From Pontibacillus sp. HMF3514 (GTDB taxonomy: Bacteria; Bacillota; Bacilli; Bacillales; BH030062): a DNA stretch of 64,000 nt. This document shows positions 32,768 through 42,148 of the stretch, piece by piece. A program made the translations under genes and the position numbers. A model generated the notes under the pieces. That model had not been told where the DNA came from. It saw only the letters and a list, made by a program, of their open reading frames with translations, and did no database searches. Numbering within the stretch: position 1 is the stretch's first letter; every line of letters starts with the position of its first letter. The stretch is from the NCBI RefSeq assembly GCF_009858175.1, contig NZ_CP047393.1, positions 3,534,001 to 3,598,000 on the forward strand, read 5' to 3'.

Positions 32768-34066
32768 TTATGCTTCTGTTTTGGTTAATAATTGTTCCGC
32801 TAGCAAAGATAAATTGTCGGTTGTTCCATGAATGTCTTGAATGGCATCTACTATTGTATCGAGGTCGGCTTTATTTTCAGCAAACATATCGAGATATTGA
32901 TTCATCTCCATACGTACCGTATCTAACCCTTGGTTTACTTGCTTCATATCGGATTGAGAGCGCATGGTCGATTCATTCATGTTTTGCATAGATCCTAAAA
33001 GCTCATGGATATTGTCATTACTTTCCTTTGTAATTCCGTTTATCTGATTACTCATTTTCTTAGAATTCTCTGCTAGTTTACGCACTTCTTCAGCTACAAC
33101 GGCAAAACCTTTTCCACTTTCACCAGCACGAGCCGCTTCAATAGAAGCATTAAGAGCTAGTAAATTCGTTTGATCCGATATATCCTCAATCTGATTTGTG
33201 ATCGAGGTGATTTGCTTCGATAGCTCTTCTAACCGCTCCATGGTTTTCATGCTTTTATTGAATTGTTCAATTACCTCCTGATAAGAGCTCATCATTTCAC
33301 TTACTTTTGCATCATTATGGTCGGTTAAACTTATCAGGTTTTGACTACTCTTTTGCGTGTTGTGGGTAGCCTTACGAATGCGTTCAGCTTTTACAGACGT
33401 TTCGTTCATGGAAGCTCCTGTTTGTTGAACGGAAGCTGCGACCTCCTGGCTTAGAGAAATCATTTCTTGTCGTAACTGTTCATTTTGAGAATTGGCCTCT
33501 TCGATCTGGTTCATGCGAACTTCTACATAATAATCAACAACAAGCTGTGCATCCAAATTTAGAATGTTTGTGACGGCTACTAGAGCATTCGATAGTTCTG
33601 CCGGTCTATCCTGAAAATATTCGACTACTTTAGGAATCAGGAGTGAGCTAAGTGCTGAATACGTTGCCAAAAACCAAGCAATAGGTAGTTGAACACCGTT
33701 ATGTGTGCTCCCAATACGTTTGCGAAGCTGGAGATACGCATCATCAATATTGCCGGAAAAAATGCTATCAAAATACATCGTGAATACTCGTTTTAATGCT
33801 TCATTGGAACTGTGAGCGTTTGCAATTGCACTCAACTCGGGATGATGATGCAAGTGATCAAGTACGCGATCCAAAAGCTCATCGGTTAGTTCCATTACAA
33901 TTGGCTTCATTTCCTTTAAGCTATTTAAATGCTCATTGGTTAAGTGCATGTAACGAATGCGTCCATTTAAATCTTCATCTGATGTATGTACATGTTGCAC
34001 AGGCTGTTTATACTGAATATCTGCTTGAAAACGGGGTTCCGGACGTTTTTTTGTAAATAAATTCAT
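32768..34066 (-). CDS. hemAT: HemAT, globin-coupled heme aerotaxis transducer
   Basis: 432 residues, soluble. Residues about 40-185 are a sensor globin; the proximal heme ligand is His122 in [20 protein letters not shown], equivalent to His123 of B. subtilis HemAT. Residues about 215-430 are the chemoreceptor signalling domain, with the hairpin tip [35 protein letters not shown], which contacts CheA and CheW. There is no membrane segment. It senses oxygen for aerotaxis. Transcribed alone, with its own terminator. Confidence 0.94.
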   Translation of the reverse strand: MNLFTKKRPEPRFQADIQYKQPVQHVHTSDEDLNGRIRYMHLTNEHLNSLKEMKPIVMELTDELLDRVLDHLHHHPELSAIANAHSSNEALKRVFTMYFDSIFSGNIDDAYLQLRKRIGSTHNGVQLPIAWFLATYSALSSLLIPKVVEYFQDRPAELSNALVAVTNILNLDAQLVVDYYVEVRMNQIEEANSQNEQLRQEMISLSQEVAASVQQTGASMNETSVKAERIRKATHNTQKSSQNLISLTDHNDAKVSEMMSSYQEVIEQFNKSMKTMERLEELSKQITSITNQIEDISDQTNLLALNASIEAARAGESGKGFAVVAEEVRKLAENSKKMSNQINGITKESNDNIHELLGSMQNMNESTMRSQSDMKQVNQGLDTVRMEMNQYLDMFAENKADLDTIVDAIQDIHGTTDNLSLLAEQLLTKTEA

Positions 34067-34185
34067 GAATAAACCTCACTTTTGTATATGTTTTGAACAA
34101 TATTTGTATATCTATTATGCACCCTTTTTCCTAGATATTCAAGCAAATAGACCTATAAGTTTTAGAAGTTTTCCTATCCACATAA

Positions 34186-34215
34186 AAAACCCCCATTCCA
34201 AGGAATGAGGGTTTT
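34186..34215 (-). terminator. Terminator of glyA
   Basis: AAAACCCCCATTCC (34186-34199) pairs with GGAATGAGGGTTTT (34202-34215); the minus strand continues TTATG. Adjacent to the glyA stop. Confidence 0.88.
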
Positions 34216-34218
34216 CCA

Positions 34219-35454
34219 TTATTGATAAAGTGGGAACTGACCAGTTAGTTTTAGGACGCGTTCTTTTGCTTCTTTTAATTTTTCTTCGTCTTCGTGGTTG
34301 TTTAAGGTAAACGCCATGATCGAAGCTAGTTCATCCATTTCCTTCTCACCAAAGCCACGAGTGGTTACGGCTGCAGTACCAATGCGTAGACCGCTTGTAA
34401 CGAACGGACTTTCTGGGTCGAAAGGAATCGTGTTTTTATTCGTCGTGATTCCAATATCGTCTAACGCTTGTTCAGCAACTTTACCCGTTAGGTTCATAGG
34501 GCGTAAATCTAGTAATAGCAAGTGATTATCTGTTCCACCTGACACTAGACGAATACCTTCTTTTTGTAGCGCTTCACCTAAGCGTTTTGCATTTGAGATG
34601 ATATTCTCAGAGTATTCCTTGAAGCTTGGGTCTAGCGCTTCTTTAAAGCTTACGGCTTTTGATGCGATGACGTGCATCAACGGGCCACCTTGCATGCCGG
34701 GGAATACGGATTTATTAATTTTCTTCTTGTATTCTTCTTTACAAAGAATCATACCGCCACGTGGACCGCGCAGTGTTTTGTGTGTTGTCGTTGTAACAAA
34801 ATCAGCATGTTCAACTGGATTTTGATGAAGACCTGTTGCCACTAGCCCAGCAATGTGCGCCATATCTACCATTAAATATGCTCCAACTTCATCAGCAATC
34901 TCGCGGAACTTTGCAAAATCGATTTGACGCGGATAAGCGCTTGCCCCTGCTACAATCATCTTTGGCATAACTTCTTTCGCTTTCTCACGTACCGCTTCAT
35001 AATCGATTTGTTCTGTAGATTCGTCTACACCATAATCCACGAAGTTGTACAGGGTACCACTGAAGTTCACTGGGCTACCATGTGTTAAGTGTCCACCATG
35101 GTTCAAGTTCATGCCTAGCACGGTATCGCCTGGCTCTAGGACTGTAAAATATACAGCCATGTTCGCCTGCGCGCCAGAGTGAGGTTGAACGTTAGCATGA
35201 TCTGCACCGAATAGTTTCTTCGCACGTTCAATGGCTATATTTTCAGCGATATCCACGTATTCGCAACCGCCATAATAACGGCGACCAGGATATCCTTCAG
35301 CATATTTGTTCGTCAAAACAGAGCCCATCGCTTCCATAACGGCTTCAGACACAAAGTTTTCAGATGCAATAAGCTCTACTTTATCTTGTTGGCGTCCACG
35401 CTCTAGATCAATGGCTTCCATAATTTCTGGATCTACGTTTTGTATATGTTTCAT
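34219..35454 (-). CDS. glyA: Serine hydroxymethyltransferase
   Basis: 411 residues, PLP enzyme that interconverts serine and glycine while charging tetrahydrofolate with a one-carbon unit. The PLP lysine is in [19 protein letters not shown] near residue 225; [15 protein letters not shown] and [27 protein letters not shown] are other signatures. AAGGGGGAG precedes the ATG. It lies between upp/hemAT and ywlG, as in B. subtilis apart from hemAT. Confidence 0.97.
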   Translation of the reverse strand: MKHIQNVDPEIMEAIDLERGRQQDKVELIASENFVSEAVMEAMGSVLTNKYAEGYPGRRYYGGCEYVDIAENIAIERAKKLFGADHANVQPHSGAQANMAVYFTVLEPGDTVLGMNLNHGGHLTHGSPVNFSGTLYNFVDYGVDESTEQIDYEAVREKAKEVMPKMIVAGASAYPRQIDFAKFREIADEVGAYLMVDMAHIAGLVATGLHQNPVEHADFVTTTTHKTLRGPRGGMILCKEEYKKKINKSVFPGMQGGPLMHVIASKAVSFKEALDPSFKEYSENIISNAKRLGEALQKEGIRLVSGGTDNHLLLLDLRPMNLTGKVAEQALDDIGITTNKNTIPFDPESPFVTSGLRIGTAAVTTRGFGEKEMDELASIMAFTLNNHEDEEKLKEAKERVLKLTGQFPLYQ

Positions 35455-35512
35455 TTCATACTCCCCCTTAAATCTTATCTTTAAAAGTGATGAAGGTATA
35501 AGTTTTCCTTAA

Positions 35513-35554
35513 AGATGTCTAGCTCCAGCGCCCAGCAACGTGCGCTTGCGCTTT
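35513..35554. repeat. Short copy of the GCTGGAGCTAGACATCT hairpin repeat
   Basis: Read on the minus strand: AAAAGCGCAAGCGC, then ACGTTGCTGGGCGCTGGAGC, then TAGACATCT. The first part equals the left end, and the second the right end, of the 275-bp element at 43.76-44.03 kb, with the interior missing. It directly follows ywlG and may serve as its terminator. Confidence 0.75.
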
Positions 35555-35557
35555 TCT

Positions 35558-36127
35558 TTAATCACAATGCTCAGCATCTGCTCGCTCATAGACAGCTCGA
35601 GCACCACCAATAAGTTTCGGTCGCGTTCTTGCTGAAGTGACGTGGGCATAGCCGATTGATTTCTGTTTCAATCGAACAGGAACTGCCACTCTTTTGAGGT
35701 GCATGCCGATCAATGTGTCTCCAATATCAATGCCTGCGTCTGCAGTGATTTCTTCCACCATAACTGGGTCTTTGAAATGTTTATAAGCGTATGAAGCCAT
35801 AGAGCCTCCAGCTTTTCTTACTGGAACTACTGCGACTTCATCTAACCCTTTTGCGTTTAAAACTTCTCTTTCTATAACGAGCGCTCGATTGATGTGTTCG
35901 CAACCTTGAAATGCAAGATGAACCCCTGTTTCTTGCTTGAAGGATTCCATCTCTTCAAATAAAACTTGCGCGATTTGTTCACTACCTGAAGTACCGATAT
36001 GCTCACCGGCCACTTCACTTGTCGAGCACCCTACAACAAAAATATCATTATGCATTAAATACTCGAGACTTTTCCACTCTTCTAAAGCGTTTCGTACATC
36101 TTGTTGAACTTGTTCAACTGAGAGCAT
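35558..36127 (-). CDS. ywlG: YwlG, UPF0340/TIGR01440 family protein
   Basis: 189 residues from the ATG at 36127, with GGAGG six bases upstream; a GTG two codons earlier is too close to the Shine-Dalgarno. The family is conserved in bacilli with unknown function. Features seen are FVVGCSTSEVAGEHIGTSGSEQIAQ and DAGIDIGDTLIGMHLKRVAVPVR. It follows rpiB, but a strong terminator hairpin separates them. Confidence 0.88.
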   Translation of the reverse strand: MLSVEQVQQDVRNALEEWKSLEYLMHNDIFVVGCSTSEVAGEHIGTSGSEQIAQVLFEEMESFKQETGVHLAFQGCEHINRALVIEREVLNAKGLDEVAVVPVRKAGGSMASYAYKHFKDPVMVEEITADAGIDIGDTLIGMHLKRVAVPVRLKQKSIGYAHVTSARTRPKLIGGARAVYERADAEHCD

Positions 36128-36142
36128 ACTCACCCTCCTATT

Positions 36143-36187
36143 AAAAAAGGAGAAGACACACTTGTATCATGCACACTTCTCCTTTTT
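36143..36187 (-). terminator. Terminator between rpiB and ywlG
   Basis: AAAAAGGAGAAG (36144-36155) pairs with CTTCTCCTTTTT (36176-36187), a perfect 12-bp stem with a 20-base loop. On the minus strand a T-run follows and ends only about 10 bases before the ywlG ribosome binding site. It could reduce read-through from rpiB into ywlG. Confidence 0.85.
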
Positions 36188-36196
36188 ATGAAAGAT

Positions 36197-36634
36197 TTAT
36201 CCTTCGTATTCTTTAATTTTTTTGACACGGTTCGCATGACGTCCACCTTCAAAATCAGCTTCTAACCATGTCTTCGCAATTTCACGTGCAAGGCCCGGGC
36301 CAATTACACGCTCTCCCATTGTCAGTACATTGGAATCATTGTGTTCTCTTGTTACTCTCGCAGTAAATACGTCGTGTACAAGGGCACAACGGATTCCTTT
36401 TACCTTGTTAGCTGAAATGGACATACCAATTCCTGTTCCACAAATTAAAATACCACGATCGAACTCACCATTTGCCACACGTTCAGCAGCAGGAATTCCA
36501 TAATCCGGATAATCGACAGAGTCTTCGCAGTCACATCCAATATCAAGATATTCAATGTTCATTTCTTCTAGTAGACTTGCTACTTCTTTACGGATGTTCA
36601 CGCCACCGTGGTCAGATGCTAAAATTACTTTCAT
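36197..36634 (-). CDS. rpiB: Ribose-5-phosphate isomerase B (YwlF)
   Basis: 145 residues, RpiB/LacAB family. It interconverts ribose 5-phosphate and ribulose 5-phosphate. ASDHGGVNIRKEV at the N-terminus holds the substrate-binding Asp/His, and ILICGTGIGMSISANKVKGIRCALVHD the catalytic cysteine and anion hole. B. subtilis has the gene as ywlF at the same place. Confidence 0.94.
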   Translation of the reverse strand: MKVILASDHGGVNIRKEVASLLEEMNIEYLDIGCDCEDSVDYPDYGIPAAERVANGEFDRGILICGTGIGMSISANKVKGIRCALVHDVFTARVTREHNDSNVLTMGERVIGPGLAREIAKTWLEADFEGGRHANRVKKIKEYEG

Positions 36635-36711
36635 TCTTATTCATCCTTTCTTGATGATAATGGATTTCTATGATGACTACCTCAAGTAATTAGAGGCTAG
36701 CTTTTTCTTTA

Positions 36712-38007
36712 TTAATGATTCAATTTAAATCGCTGTATTTGTTGTTGTAAGCTTTGTGCATTCTCAGATAAAGCATGCGATATTTGATCAATATTTTCAA
36801 TTAAATTGGTTTGCTCTTGGACAGATGCATTCACTTGTTGGGCACTTGCTGATGTTTCTTCAGCAATGGCAGAAACCTCTTGAGATTGTTGAGATGTTTC
36901 CTGTAATGACGTCAGCTGTTGATCAACTAGAGAAGTAATCTCACTTACTGCTGTGGCAACTTCATTTACAGAAGAAGACATATTCGCAATCGCATTGTTT
37001 GTTTCTTCGCCTTTGTTTGCTTCAGTACGAGCAAATTCCACTTGTTCTGAGATTTGTTTTACGACTTGAGTTACGTCTTGTTGCATATTGGTTATTAGAT
37101 CGGATATACCTTGTACGGCATTTGCACTTTCATCCGCTAGCTTCCTTACTTCTTCAGCTACAACAGCAAATCCTTTTCCATGCTCTCCTGCACGAGCTGC
37201 TTCAATGGATGCGTTTAATGCAAGAAGGTTCGTCTGTTCTGCGATATCTCCGACAAGCGAGATAATGTCATCAACTTTTTGCGCATTGGTTTCTAGACGG
37301 TTTACCGCTTCAAGCGAAAGTTCTTGTTCTTTCGCTATACTTTGGATTCCCGATACAAGCGAGTGAATAACATCCTTACTATTTCCTAAGGTAACCAACA
37401 TATGCTTGGACATTTCCTCAGAGCTCTGCGCTTTTTCCTGAACTTGTGTCGCAAGCTGTGTTGTTTGATCCACAGCCTCAGCTGTTTGCTGAATAGCCAT
37501 GGATGAATTTTCGGCTCCTTGCGATATATCCCCAATTGTGTCGCCGATAATCTGTGCCTGCTGAGTAGCTTGTTCAGCAGCTTTTTTGATTTCTTGAACC
37601 GAGTGGTTGGTGTCTTCGAAATTTTGCTCAATATTATGTACCATGTCTCTTAGGTTTGAGAGCATTGTTTCAAAAGCAACACCTAATGAGCGAACTTCAT
37701 CATCCGATTTGGATACGACAAGCTCATTCGTAATTTCCCCACTAGCAGCTAGAGTAGCCGCTTGTTCTAAGTTATGAAGTGGTTTTGTGATAAAACCTGC
37801 AGCAAAATAAGCTAAAATCCCTGACCATATGATCCCCAACAATAAAGTCAGAATGGTGAACATCATTTCTGACATTCCCAATAAGTTTTGAACTTTGTCA
37901 TAAAGTCCATAGATAAAAAAAGCACTTGTTGAATACGTAATCACCGCTAAAACTGATATAAGCATAACCAGTTTCAAGCGTAAACTCGCACGATAACGCT
38001 TTTTCAT
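36712..38007 (-). CDS. Methyl-accepting chemotaxis protein without a periplasmic sensor
   Basis: 431 residues from the ATG at 38007. Two hydrophobic segments (about 12-33 and 43-68) lie close together, so there is almost no extracytoplasmic domain. A HAMP linker follows ([18 protein letters not shown]...[14 protein letters not shown]), then the signalling domain with [41 protein letters not shown]. The stimulus may be sensed within the membrane or by the HAMP region. An earlier ATG three codons upstream abuts the G-run and is less likely. B. subtilis has no such gene between ywlF and ywlE, so it is an insertion. Confidence 0.9.
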   Translation of the reverse strand: MKKRYRASLRLKLVMLISVLAVITYSTSAFFIYGLYDKVQNLLGMSEMMFTILTLLLGIIWSGILAYFAAGFITKPLHNLEQAATLAASGEITNELVVSKSDDEVRSLGVAFETMLSNLRDMVHNIEQNFEDTNHSVQEIKKAAEQATQQAQIIGDTIGDISQGAENSSMAIQQTAEAVDQTTQLATQVQEKAQSSEEMSKHMLVTLGNSKDVIHSLVSGIQSIAKEQELSLEAVNRLETNAQKVDDIISLVGDIAEQTNLLALNASIEAARAGEHGKGFAVVAEEVRKLADESANAVQGISDLITNMQQDVTQVVKQISEQVEFARTEANKGEETNNAIANMSSSVNEVATAVSEITSLVDQQLTSLQETSQQSQEVSAIAEETSASAQQVNASVQEQTNLIENIDQISHALSENAQSLQQQIQRFKLNH

Positions 38008-38065
38008 GTAGCACATCCCCCTAATATTAATCTAAGCAAAAGGTCCTTGAACCTTTTCTCATCCC

Positions 38066-38680
38066 CTACTCATTGTCTAATTTTTTCAGCAAAAGTTCAA
38101 TATGTTTTTCTATTTCTGAAAGCGTTCTTTCATAGGTGTCGAGACTTCCACCGAAGGGGTCTGAGATATCAATATTCGGAAGGGTTGATTCGATCTCTTT
38201 AATGAGTTCAATTTCCTCTTTAAGATGTGACCATAAGGCTTTTTCTAGTTCTGTATTATTTTCATATTTGTGTCTGTTTTTTTGTAGAAAAACGGTCTTC
38301 TTATCTTCTAAGGTAGAGTAAACTTGTTTCAATCGTTCCCAGTCGCCCTCATGACCTTCAAGCACATATTCTTTGAGGGTGAAAATAATCTCTTCAAATT
38401 TAGGAAACTCTAGTATTAAATTTTGTTTATGCTGTTTTGTCATCGTCAGCACAATATCCGCCCATTGTAAAAGCTCTTTCGTTACAGGCTGGGAGCGATG
38501 ATCCAACTCAACATCCTGACCTTTTAAGGCTTCTACTGTCCCTTGTGATGCAGGTGATCCATTATGTGCAAAAATACCTGCAGATCTTACTTCAATATTG
38601 GAATCTTTTTTCTTCAACAATGCCTCTGCCATAGGGCTCCGACACGTATTCCCTGTACAAACAAATAGTATATGTTTCAT
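38066..38680 (-). CDS. ywlE: Low-molecular-weight protein arginine phosphatase YwlE
   Basis: 204 residues from the ATG at 38680 (GGAGGG upstream); the frame is open nine codons further. The P-loop VCTGNTCRSPMAEALL holds the nucleophile Cys8. Thr12 in the loop is the residue that gives YwlE preference for phospho-arginine over phosphotyrosine. The general acid lies in SDPFGGSLDTYE. It reverses McsB phosphorylation, which marks proteins for ClpCP. It is longer than the 150-residue B. subtilis protein, with about 50 extra residues around EGHEGDWERLKQVYSTLEDK. Confidence 0.92.
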   Translation of the reverse strand: MKHILFVCTGNTCRSPMAEALLKKKDSNIEVRSAGIFAHNGSPASQGTVEALKGQDVELDHRSQPVTKELLQWADIVLTMTKQHKQNLILEFPKFEEIIFTLKEYVLEGHEGDWERLKQVYSTLEDKKTVFLQKNRHKYENNTELEKALWSHLKEEIELIKEIESTLPNIDISDPFGGSLDTYERTLSEIEKHIELLLKKLDNE

Positions 38681-38798
38681 CTCTTGAACCCTCCAAACGT
38701 TCCTCATCTTATTATAACAAGAAAAAATATTGCCGTCTTTATAAAGAAAATGCCAAGCGTTCTAGAGCTAGGTTTTAGTTATGTTTCTGTTAAATGTT

Positions 38799-39323
38799 GT
38801 TCCATTAAAGCCCCCTATTGTTGAAGACTTGGATTCGAGATAATGCGGGACAGTGCAGGGGAGGCTGCCTTGATGGAATACAGTGGCTATCCGACGGAAT
38901 GCAGTGCCTACCTGACGGAATACAGCTTCTACCCGACGGAACACAGCTTCTACCCGACGGAATATAGCTTCTACCCGACGGAATGCATCTTCTACCCGAC
39001 GGAACACAGCTTCTACCCGACGGAATGCATCTTCTACCCGACGGAATATAGCTTCTACCCGACGGAATACAGCTTCTACCCGACGGAACACAGCTTCTAC
39101 CCGACGGAATACAGCTTCTACCCGACGGAATACAGCTTCTACCCGACGGAATATAGCTTCTACCCGACGGAATATAGCTTCTACCCGACGGAATACAGCT
39201 TCTACCCGACGGAATACAACACCACACCGCTGGAGAGCAGTTCCTAACCGAGAAAAACGACGGACAGTGGTTCTCAAATTGGCAACGGGCCCACCTACTC
39301 AACAAAACAGCTTATTCAAGATT
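38799..39323. repeat. Structured repeat element, copy 3, with internal 21-bp array
   Basis: The left end (GTTCCATTAAAGCCCCCT, then GTTGAAGACTTGGATTCGAG) and the right end (AACAGCTTATTCAAGATTA) match the ends of the elements at 45.4-46.0 kb and 54.35-54.96 kb. The two ends are imperfect inverted repeats of each other. The interior of the other copies is replaced here by a tandem array. Confidence 0.75.
38880..39225. repeat. 21-bp tandem array, about 16 copies (block 4)
   Basis: The unit is GAATACAGCTTC plus TACCCGACG; variants have CACAGC, TATAGC or TGCATC in the first half. Unit length divisible by three keeps every frame open and makes false reading frames on both strands. It lies inside repeat-element copy 3, between the terminator of the rhodanese gene and ywlE. 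Confidence 0.95.
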
Positions 39324-39382
39324 ACTTCCAGATAACAGAAAAAAATATATCAACGACAATGTTAATAAACCTCAATTTTAAA

Positions 39383-39407
39383 AAGGTACCGTGAAACACG
39401 GTACCTT
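39383..39407 (-). terminator. Terminator of the TauE/rhodanese operon
   Basis: AAGGTACCGTG (39383-39393) pairs perfectly with CACGGTACCTT (39397-39407) around AAA; T-runs follow on both strands. It lies 15 bases after the rhodanese-MBL stop. Confidence 0.9.
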
Positions 39408-39421
39408 AAAAATTCATTATT

Positions 39422-40549
39422 TTATACAGCACAACGGTTCGGGCCGACTTCCATTTCGCGGCGTTCGTCCTGATCTGGTTCTTGTTTGCCCATGTTCGTT
39501 TTGCGGATTTGTTCGTGACTATTTGGCTGAGGAGGTAGATTGTCCGTAACAATGTGACGGAATTCTTCTGCATCCTTCACCTGCAAGCGATCATTGTTAC
39601 TATAAAGCTCGTCTAACTTCGCTTGTACGGTTCCATCATCGTTGATCTCTTCCATCTTACCAAAGTGAGACGGAAGTACGATAAGCTCCTGGGACAATTC
39701 TTTATAGCGATCATATAACGTCTTTCTTAGGTCATCTACCCAAGCATCAGCTTTACCAGCCAAGTCTGGACGACCGATGGATTCTACGAATAGAATATCT
39801 CCTGTCATTAAGAACTGTTGGTCTACAATAAGGCTTGTACTGCCAATGGTGTGACCAGGAGAATAGAAGGCAGAAATCGTAACGGTTTGATTACCTAGCT
39901 GAACATCCGTACCATCTTTAAGAGGGCTATAGTCAAACGTTAATCCTTCATCATCTTTTGGTGGGAACCAGTAATTTGCGTCCGTTTCATCAGCTAGTGT
40001 CTTTCCACCTGAAATGTGGTCTGCATGAAGATGGGTATCGAAAACATGCTTAATCGTTAAGCCTTTTTCTTCAGCAAACGATTTATATTCTCCAATCATA
40101 CGGTTTGCATCAATAACAGCCGCTTCACCATCTGCAGCTACTACATACGATAAGCAACCTTTTCCGATTCGGAGGAATTGATACAGCTCTCCTCCACCTT
40201 TGAGGTTCGCAACTTTAACAGGTTCAAGATGCTCGCTCCATGCAGTCATGCCACCTTTTAAGTAGGTAACATCCTGTACACCAGCTTCTTCTAAAAGCTC
40301 TACTGCATTTTGTGAAGAAATTCCTTTAGCACAAACTACATAGATTGGTTGATCGTTTGGCAACTTCGGCTTTACATCTTCAACACCATTTTTAAGCTGT
40401 GTAAATGGGATATTAAGACTTTGGACTGTCTCACCCTCAATTGCCCATCCTTCGTAATCATCTTCTTTACGGATGTCTAGTAAGAATACGTCTTCCTTAT
40501 TCAATATTTTCTGAGCTAATTCTTTTACTGTTAGAGGTTCCATAGCCAT
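39422..40549 (-). CDS. Rhodanese-metallo-beta-lactamase fusion, persulfide dioxygenase/CstB-like
   Basis: 375 residues. An N-terminal rhodanese domain (about 1-110) has its cysteine in [16 protein letters not shown]. The metallo-beta-lactamase domain (about 115-330) has the metal motif THLHADH, then SPGHTIGST and the [13 protein letters not shown] loop. This architecture resembles CstB and other persulfide dioxygenases, which oxidise low-molecular-weight persulfides to sulfite or thiosulfate; in CstB the rhodanese is C-terminal. The C-terminal 40 residues are hydrophilic. It is co-transcribed with a TauE-type exporter, which could remove the product. The substrate is inferred. Confidence 0.85.
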   Translation of the reverse strand: MAMEPLTVKELAQKILNKEDVFLLDIRKEDDYEGWAIEGETVQSLNIPFTQLKNGVEDVKPKLPNDQPIYVVCAKGISSQNAVELLEEAGVQDVTYLKGGMTAWSEHLEPVKVANLKGGGELYQFLRIGKGCLSYVVAADGEAAVIDANRMIGEYKSFAEEKGLTIKHVFDTHLHADHISGGKTLADETDANYWFPPKDDEGLTFDYSPLKDGTDVQLGNQTVTISAFYSPGHTIGSTSLIVDQQFLMTGDILFVESIGRPDLAGKADAWVDDLRKTLYDRYKELSQELIVLPSHFGKMEEINDDGTVQAKLDELYSNNDRLQVKDAEEFRHIVTDNLPPQPNSHEQIRKTNMGKQEPDQDERREMEVGPNRCAV

Positions 40550-40571
40550 ATATACTCCTCCTTTTTATTTT

Positions 40572-41348
40572 TTAAAATAAAATACCCCACCATACTTTGA
40601 TTGCTGTGCCGATTATTAAAATAGCTAAAATTACTTGCAATATTTTTGTGTTAGCTTTCTTACCTGTCTTTGCTCCTAATGGAGAGGCAATCGCGCTTGC
40701 CACAGCCACTACGATAGCAGGGAATAAAGGAACATCACCTGAAAACAGTTTGCCTGTTACGGCTCCAATCGATGAAATCACTGTAATGGCAAGTGATGAA
40801 GCAATCGTTACTCTTGTCGGGATGCGAAGTAGAGTTAACATAATGGGAACAAGAAGGAATGCACCTCCTGCTCCTACAATCCCCGCTCCGATTCCTACTA
40901 AAAATGCTGATATGACAGCAATCCATTTGTTAAATGAATGAGGATCTTCCTGTTTTGACACATCTTTTACAGGAATTAACATCATAGCTACTGCAATTAA
41001 AGCTAATATGCCGTAAACGATGTTGATGGATTGTTCCGATAAGAACTTTGCTCCAAATCCACCTATCAAACTTCCGATTAAAACACTAATTCCCATGTAC
41101 GTTATTAGAGGCTTATGCAAGTGGTTCCCTTTTCGATACCCCCATGCCCCTCCAAACGAAGCGACTAACACTTGTACAGCTACAACACCGGCAGCTGTAT
41201 GGGCACTAAACCCATCAAAACCAAAGAGAGGCGGAATGTACAACAACATTGGATAATTGACAATGGCTCCACCGATCCCAACTAAACCTGATACGTAGGA
41301 ACCGATTAAACCAAGAATAAAAATGGTCAATAAAAATAAAATATCCAC
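40572..41348 (-). CDS. TauE/SafE family membrane permease (sulfite/organosulfonate exporter type)
   Basis: 258 residues from the GTG at 41348, with AGAGGTG about eight bases upstream. The frame runs 23 codons further, but that part is hydrophilic and lacks a ribosome binding site. Eight or so transmembrane helices form the two-fold TauE repeat, with GLVGIGGAIVNYPMLLY in the first half and GIVGAGGAFLLVPIML in the second. Family members move sulfur oxyanions or organosulfonates. It lies 22 bases upstream of the rhodanese-MBL gene, suggesting joint sulfide detoxification. Confidence 0.87.
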   Translation of the reverse strand: MDILFLLTIFILGLIGSYVSGLVGIGGAIVNYPMLLYIPPLFGFDGFSAHTAAGVVAVQVLVASFGGAWGYRKGNHLHKPLITYMGISVLIGSLIGGFGAKFLSEQSINIVYGILALIAVAMMLIPVKDVSKQEDPHSFNKWIAVISAFLVGIGAGIVGAGGAFLLVPIMLTLLRIPTRVTIASSLAITVISSIGAVTGKLFSGDVPLFPAIVVAVASAIASPLGAKTGKKANTKILQVILAILIIGTAIKVWWGILF

Positions 41349-41484
41349 AGACTTTGCACCTCTTTTGGCATTGCAACGAACTTCATTCACTTCAAAATCT
41401 TTCATAGCATAACTCAACGCAAAGCAACCTATACAAGATTGCTTCGCCAGTATACCCGTACCACTACTTGTATATATATAAACA

Positions 41485-41512
41485 TAAAAAATACCGTGTA
41501 GGGATTACACGG
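41485..41512 (-). terminator. Terminator of mntP
   Basis: CCGTGT (41494-41499) pairs with ACACGG (41507-41512); ATTTTTT follows on the minus strand, 14 bases after the mntP stop. Confidence 0.8.
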
Positions 41513-41526
41513 CACCTAAAGGGGTT

Positions 41527-42084
41527 TTAACTTAAGATCAATTGAAGACCAAATGAACAAAGAATGCTCCCACCAAACATTTCACTATATTTTCCGAGAA
41601 CACCTCTTACTTTTTTACCAAGCAATAATCCTCCCCAAGTCAGTAACATGCTAAATGCACCAAAGAGAATTAATGTGAGCGCTGTTCGAACATTGGACAT
41701 TCCAAGACTTAACCCCACTGAAAAGCTATCGAGACTCACACTTAATGCAAAGACTATCAAGCCCATACCGATCGGCTTAATCATTGGTCCAGAATCATCT
41801 TTAAACGATGAAAAGAACATTTGCACTCCTAAGATTAAAAGAAGTGTACCACCAGCATATGTAGCGATTGAACCTAAATGGCTTGATAAAAAATAACCTA
41901 AAATAATCCCAGCAAAAGGCATTATTACATGAAAGAGCCCGACAACCACCCCAATAGAAAAAATGCGTCGAAGTCGTAGTGGGATCATCCCCATTCCTAA
42001 TCCAACTGAAAATGCATCCATTCCCAATGCAATTGCCATTAGAGACAATGTTATAAATTCACCAATATATGCTACTGACAACAT
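41527..42084 (-). CDS. mntP: Manganese efflux pump MntP
   Basis: 185 residues and six transmembrane helices in two repeats. The repeats carry matching aspartates in [15 protein letters not shown] and [15 protein letters not shown], the metal-binding sites of MntP. It corresponds to ywlD of B. subtilis and has the same neighbours, ywlE and ywlC. The Shine-Dalgarno GGGGGA lies in a predicted hairpin. I saw no yybP-ykoY manganese riboswitch in the short gap to ywlC. Confidence 0.92.
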   Translation of the reverse strand: MLSVAYIGEFITLSLMAIALGMDAFSVGLGMGMIPLRLRRIFSIGVVVGLFHVIMPFAGIILGYFLSSHLGSIATYAGGTLLLILGVQMFFSSFKDDSGPMIKPIGMGLIVFALSVSLDSFSVGLSLGMSNVRTALTLILFGAFSMLLTWGGLLLGKKVRGVLGKYSEMFGGSILCSFGLQLILS

Positions 42085-42088
42085 AAGT

Positions 42089-42134
42089 GATCCCCCTAGG
42101 ACATGCTAGTTCAGCATATGCGTACCTAGAGGGA
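42089..42134 (-). promoter_or_regulatory. Hairpin that hides the mntP ribosome binding site
   Basis: On the minus strand TCCCTCTAGG (42134..42125) pairs with CCTAGGGGGA (42100..42091), with a second stem ATGCT/AGCAT in the loop. The GGGGGA is the mntP Shine-Dalgarno. There is no T-run, so translational control is more likely than termination. Confidence 0.5.
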
Positions 42135-42148
42135 TTTAGAAGTTTGAA

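Noticed and set aside
38768-39305. Long frames with FYPTEYS or IPSGRS/FRRVEA repeats
   Set aside because: Same cause: the 21-bp array of block 4 keeps every frame open. No start signals.
41440-41475. ATACCC half-site suggesting a CsoR/CstR operator before the TauE gene
   Set aside because: Only one half is present; the matching GGGTAT half is missing at the required distance.
42085-42148. yybP-ykoY manganese riboswitch before mntP
   Set aside because: The gap is only 64 bases and lacks the conserved loops; only a simple Shine-Dalgarno hairpin is seen.
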